64,000 nucleotides of DNA from Clostridiales bacterium. Lineage in GTDB: Bacteria > Bacillota > Clostridia > Oscillospirales > Ruminococcaceae. Below the pieces are notes generated by a model. It did no database searches, was not told the DNA's origin, and saw only the letters and a list, made by a program, of their open reading frames with translations. The position numbers were made by a program, and so were the translations under genes. Shown one piece after another: positions 62,019-64,000 of the stretch; the stretch's first letter is position 1, and every line of letters begins with the position of its first letter. The stretch covers positions 122,042-186,041 of the forward strand of contig JAHZAY010000002.1 of assembly GCA_019423685.1 (NCBI GenBank), written 5' to 3'.

Positions 62019-63803
62019 ATGGCAGAGACAATGAACGGTCTGAAACGGACCAGCTATTGCGGCCGGCTTTCCAAAGCAAATGCCGGCAAACAAGAGGTCG
62101 TCTGCGGCTGGGTACAGAAGCAGCGCGACAAGGGACATTTGATCTTTATCGATCTGCGCGACCGCACCGGCGTCGTGCAGCTGGTATTTGACGACGACAC
62201 CGACCGCGAAGTATTCCAGAAGGCCGCTTCGGTCCATTCGGAGTATGTTTTGATCGCAAAAGGTCTGGTGCGCGAGCGCGAGGCAGTCAACACCGAAATT
62301 TCTACCGGAGAGATCGAAATCCACGTAGAGGAACTGCGCATCCTCTCCAAGGCGCAGACCCCTCCGTTTGAGATCACCGATAAGAGCAAGGTCAAAGAGG
62401 AGCTTCGCTTAAAATACCGTTATCTCGACCTGCGCCGCAAGACCTTGCAGGAAAAGATGATTCTGCGCCACAAGATTGCAAAGGTCACCCGCGACTACTT
62501 CTACGAGAACGACTTTTTGGAGATCGAGACCCCAATGCTCATCAAGTCCACCCCGGAAGGTGCGCGCGACTATCTGGTGCCGTCCAGAATCCACCACGGC
62601 AAATTCTATGCCCTGCCGCAGTCCCCGCAGATCTACAAACAGCTGCTGATGCTGGCAGGCTTTGACCGCTATATTCAGCTGGCACGCTGCTTCCGCGATG
62701 AGGACCTGCGCGCTGACCGCCAGCCGGAATTTACCCAGGTTGACCTGGAGATGTCCTTTGTTACCCAGGAGGACATCATGGAGATGCTGGAAGGCTATAT
62801 GAAGCGCCTGTACAAAGAGGTCAAAGGCATCGACATCGGCGACATGCCGCGCCTGACCTATCACGATGCGATGGAGCGTTTCGGCTCGGATAAGCCGGAT
62901 ACCCGCTTTGGCATGGAGATTGTAAACCTCACCGAACAGGTCAAGGACATCGCTTTCCCAGTCTTTGCAGATGCCATTGCAGCGGGCGGATCGGTTCGCT
63001 GCATCGTAGCGAAAAATGCGGCGGCGACCCTCACCCGCAAGGCCATCGACAAGCTGACCGAGCAGGCAAAGGGCATCGGTGCCAAGGGCTTGGCCTACAT
63101 CCGCTGGGCCGAGGAGAAACCAAACTGTTCCTTTATGAAGTTTATGAGTGAGGAGCAGCTTTCCAGCCTGCTGTCCTTCCTGGGCTGTGAGCAGGGAGAC
63201 GTCGTGCTGATCGTGGCAGACAAGGACCGCGTTGTGCTGCCGACGCTGGGCCAGTTGCGACTGACGCTGGGCAAACAGCTGGAGCTCATCCCGGAGGGCA
63301 AATACAACTTCCTGTGGATCACCGAGTTCCCGTTCTTCGAGTGGGATGAGGAGAGCCAGAGCTGGCTTGCGATGCACCACCCGTTTACCATGCCGCTGGA
63401 GGAGTGCCTGCCGTACATCGACAGCGATCCGGGTTCGGTTCGCGCACAGGCCTACGACATGGTCGTCAACGGTGTTGAGCTGCTCAGTGGTTCGATCCGC
63501 ATCACCGACTACGAGTTGCAGCAGAAGATGTTCGAGGCTCTTGGCTTGACCGACGAGGAGATTGAAGCGAAGTTTGGATTCTTAGTCGAAGCGTACAAGT
63601 ATGGAGCACCGCCGCATGGAGGCGCTGCGCTGGGTCTGGACCGCATCGTCATGACGATGTGCGGCTGCGACAGCCTGCGCGATGTAGTGGCCTTCCCGAA
63701 GGTACAGAACGCCAGCGAGCTGATGAGCCAGTGCCCGTCGCCGGTCGACAAGAAGAGCCTGGACGAGTTGGCAATTGCCATCACCGAGATGGAACAAGAA
63801 TAA
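62019..63803 (+). CDS. aspS: Aspartyl-tRNA synthetase
   Basis: The 594-residue class II enzyme has an N-terminal OB-fold anticodon domain, the class II motif 2 CFRDEDLRADRQPEFTQ and motif 3 GLDRIVM, and the bacterial GAD insertion (about 300-420), which marks the bacterial type. It starts behind AAAAAGGAG. T-box control fits its function. Confidence 0.97.
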   Translation: MAETMNGLKRTSYCGRLSKANAGKQEVVCGWVQKQRDKGHLIFIDLRDRTGVVQLVFDDDTDREVFQKAASVHSEYVLIAKGLVREREAVNTEISTGEIEIHVEELRILSKAQTPPFEITDKSKVKEELRLKYRYLDLRRKTLQEKMILRHKIAKVTRDYFYENDFLEIETPMLIKSTPEGARDYLVPSRIHHGKFYALPQSPQIYKQLLMLAGFDRYIQLARCFRDEDLRADRQPEFTQVDLEMSFVTQEDIMEMLEGYMKRLYKEVKGIDIGDMPRLTYHDAMERFGSDKPDTRFGMEIVNLTEQVKDIAFPVFADAIAAGGSVRCIVAKNAAATLTRKAIDKLTEQAKGIGAKGLAYIRWAEEKPNCSFMKFMSEEQLSSLLSFLGCEQGDVVLIVADKDRVVLPTLGQLRLTLGKQLELIPEGKYNFLWITEFPFFEWDEESQSWLAMHHPFTMPLEECLPYIDSDPGSVRAQAYDMVVNGVELLSGSIRITDYELQQKMFEALGLTDEEIEAKFGFLVEAYKYGAPPHGGAALGLDRIVMTMCGCDSLRDVVAFPKVQNASELMSQCPSPVDKKSLDELAIAITEMEQE

Positions 63804-63829
63804 CAGGAAAACACCCATTTTCCTATTGC

Positions 63830-63860
63830 AAAAGAGGGCCCTGTAAGGGGCCCTCTTTTT
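63830..63860 (+). terminator. Intrinsic terminator after aspS
   Basis: GAGGGCCC pairs with GGGCCCTC around a 6-base loop, followed by five T. The last 140 bases of the window hold no supported feature. Confidence 0.9.
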
Positions 63861-64000
63861 ATGCAGCTTTCCTGATGGGGTATGACGGTCAAATAGCGGA
63901 CAGGATCGTTTTGCTGTATGAAACAAACCTGTATGCTCATACGGTGCCTTTTCTCTAATCTTTTCTAAATATATCAAGTGTGTGATGGGAGTAACCAACC

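Overview
The window looks like chromosomal DNA of an anaerobic, endospore-forming Clostridia. Sporulation genes (spoIIAA-spoIIAB-sigF, spoIIID), a Gram-positive T-box riboswitch, LPXTG-type surface proteins with sortases, a Rex-type operator in front of adhE and the family-level look of the proteins point to Bacillota, most likely the order Oscillospirales. The species cannot be named from sequence alone.

Layout. (1) 1-11944: a sortase-dependent pilus/adhesin locus. It holds a giant multi-domain Cna_B adhesin (5' end outside the window, split by a -1 frame change in a run of seven G), a pilin-like subunit and two class C sortases. (2) 12131-15621: redox-controlled adhE followed by a small phosphotransferase-fold kinase gene. 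(3) 16071-20519: two paralogous lipoprotein peptide-binding proteins with no permease or ATPase genes beside them. (4) 20744-23711: spoIIID, then on the minus strand rpmG-secE-nusG-rplK-rplA, ending in a terminator rather than running on into rplJL. (5) 24240-29729: ddl, murI, a DUF1934 gene, argS and a homocysteine methyltransferase-family gene. (6) 29933-32608: the spoIIA operon and a lipoprotein. (7) 32690-36340 (minus): an aspartate-family amino acid cluster, with an ACT regulator-like gene, hom, a membrane protein and aspartate kinase. (8) 36688-45132: cinA, a stand-alone class B sortase, dus (minus), a NUDIX hydrolase, polA, rimI and tsaD. (9) 45241-49614 (minus): glycogen phosphorylase followed by a GH13 enzyme, a glycogen/maltodextrin breakdown pair. 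(10) 50015-54386: zapA, a GNAT gene, a U32 peptidase, dut and maf. (11) 54712-60312: mreB-mreC-mreD-pbp2 for rod shape, then mgsA. (12) 60499-63803: a T-box leader with an Asp-type specifier, a tandem-GNAT gene and aspS.

Most of the window is conserved core genome: cell wall precursors (ddl, murI), wall elongation (mre, PBP2), division (zapA, maf), translation (argS, aspS, ribosomal proteins, tsaD, dus) and spore compartment control. The accessory and unusual parts are the pilus locus with its G7 frame break, the paired binding proteins, an unexplained three-stem RNA-like element near 21139-21260, a zapA frame that stays coding-like past its TGA, and the Asp T-box that precedes an acetyltransferase before aspS. 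No rRNA, tRNA, CRISPR array or insertion sequence was recognised.
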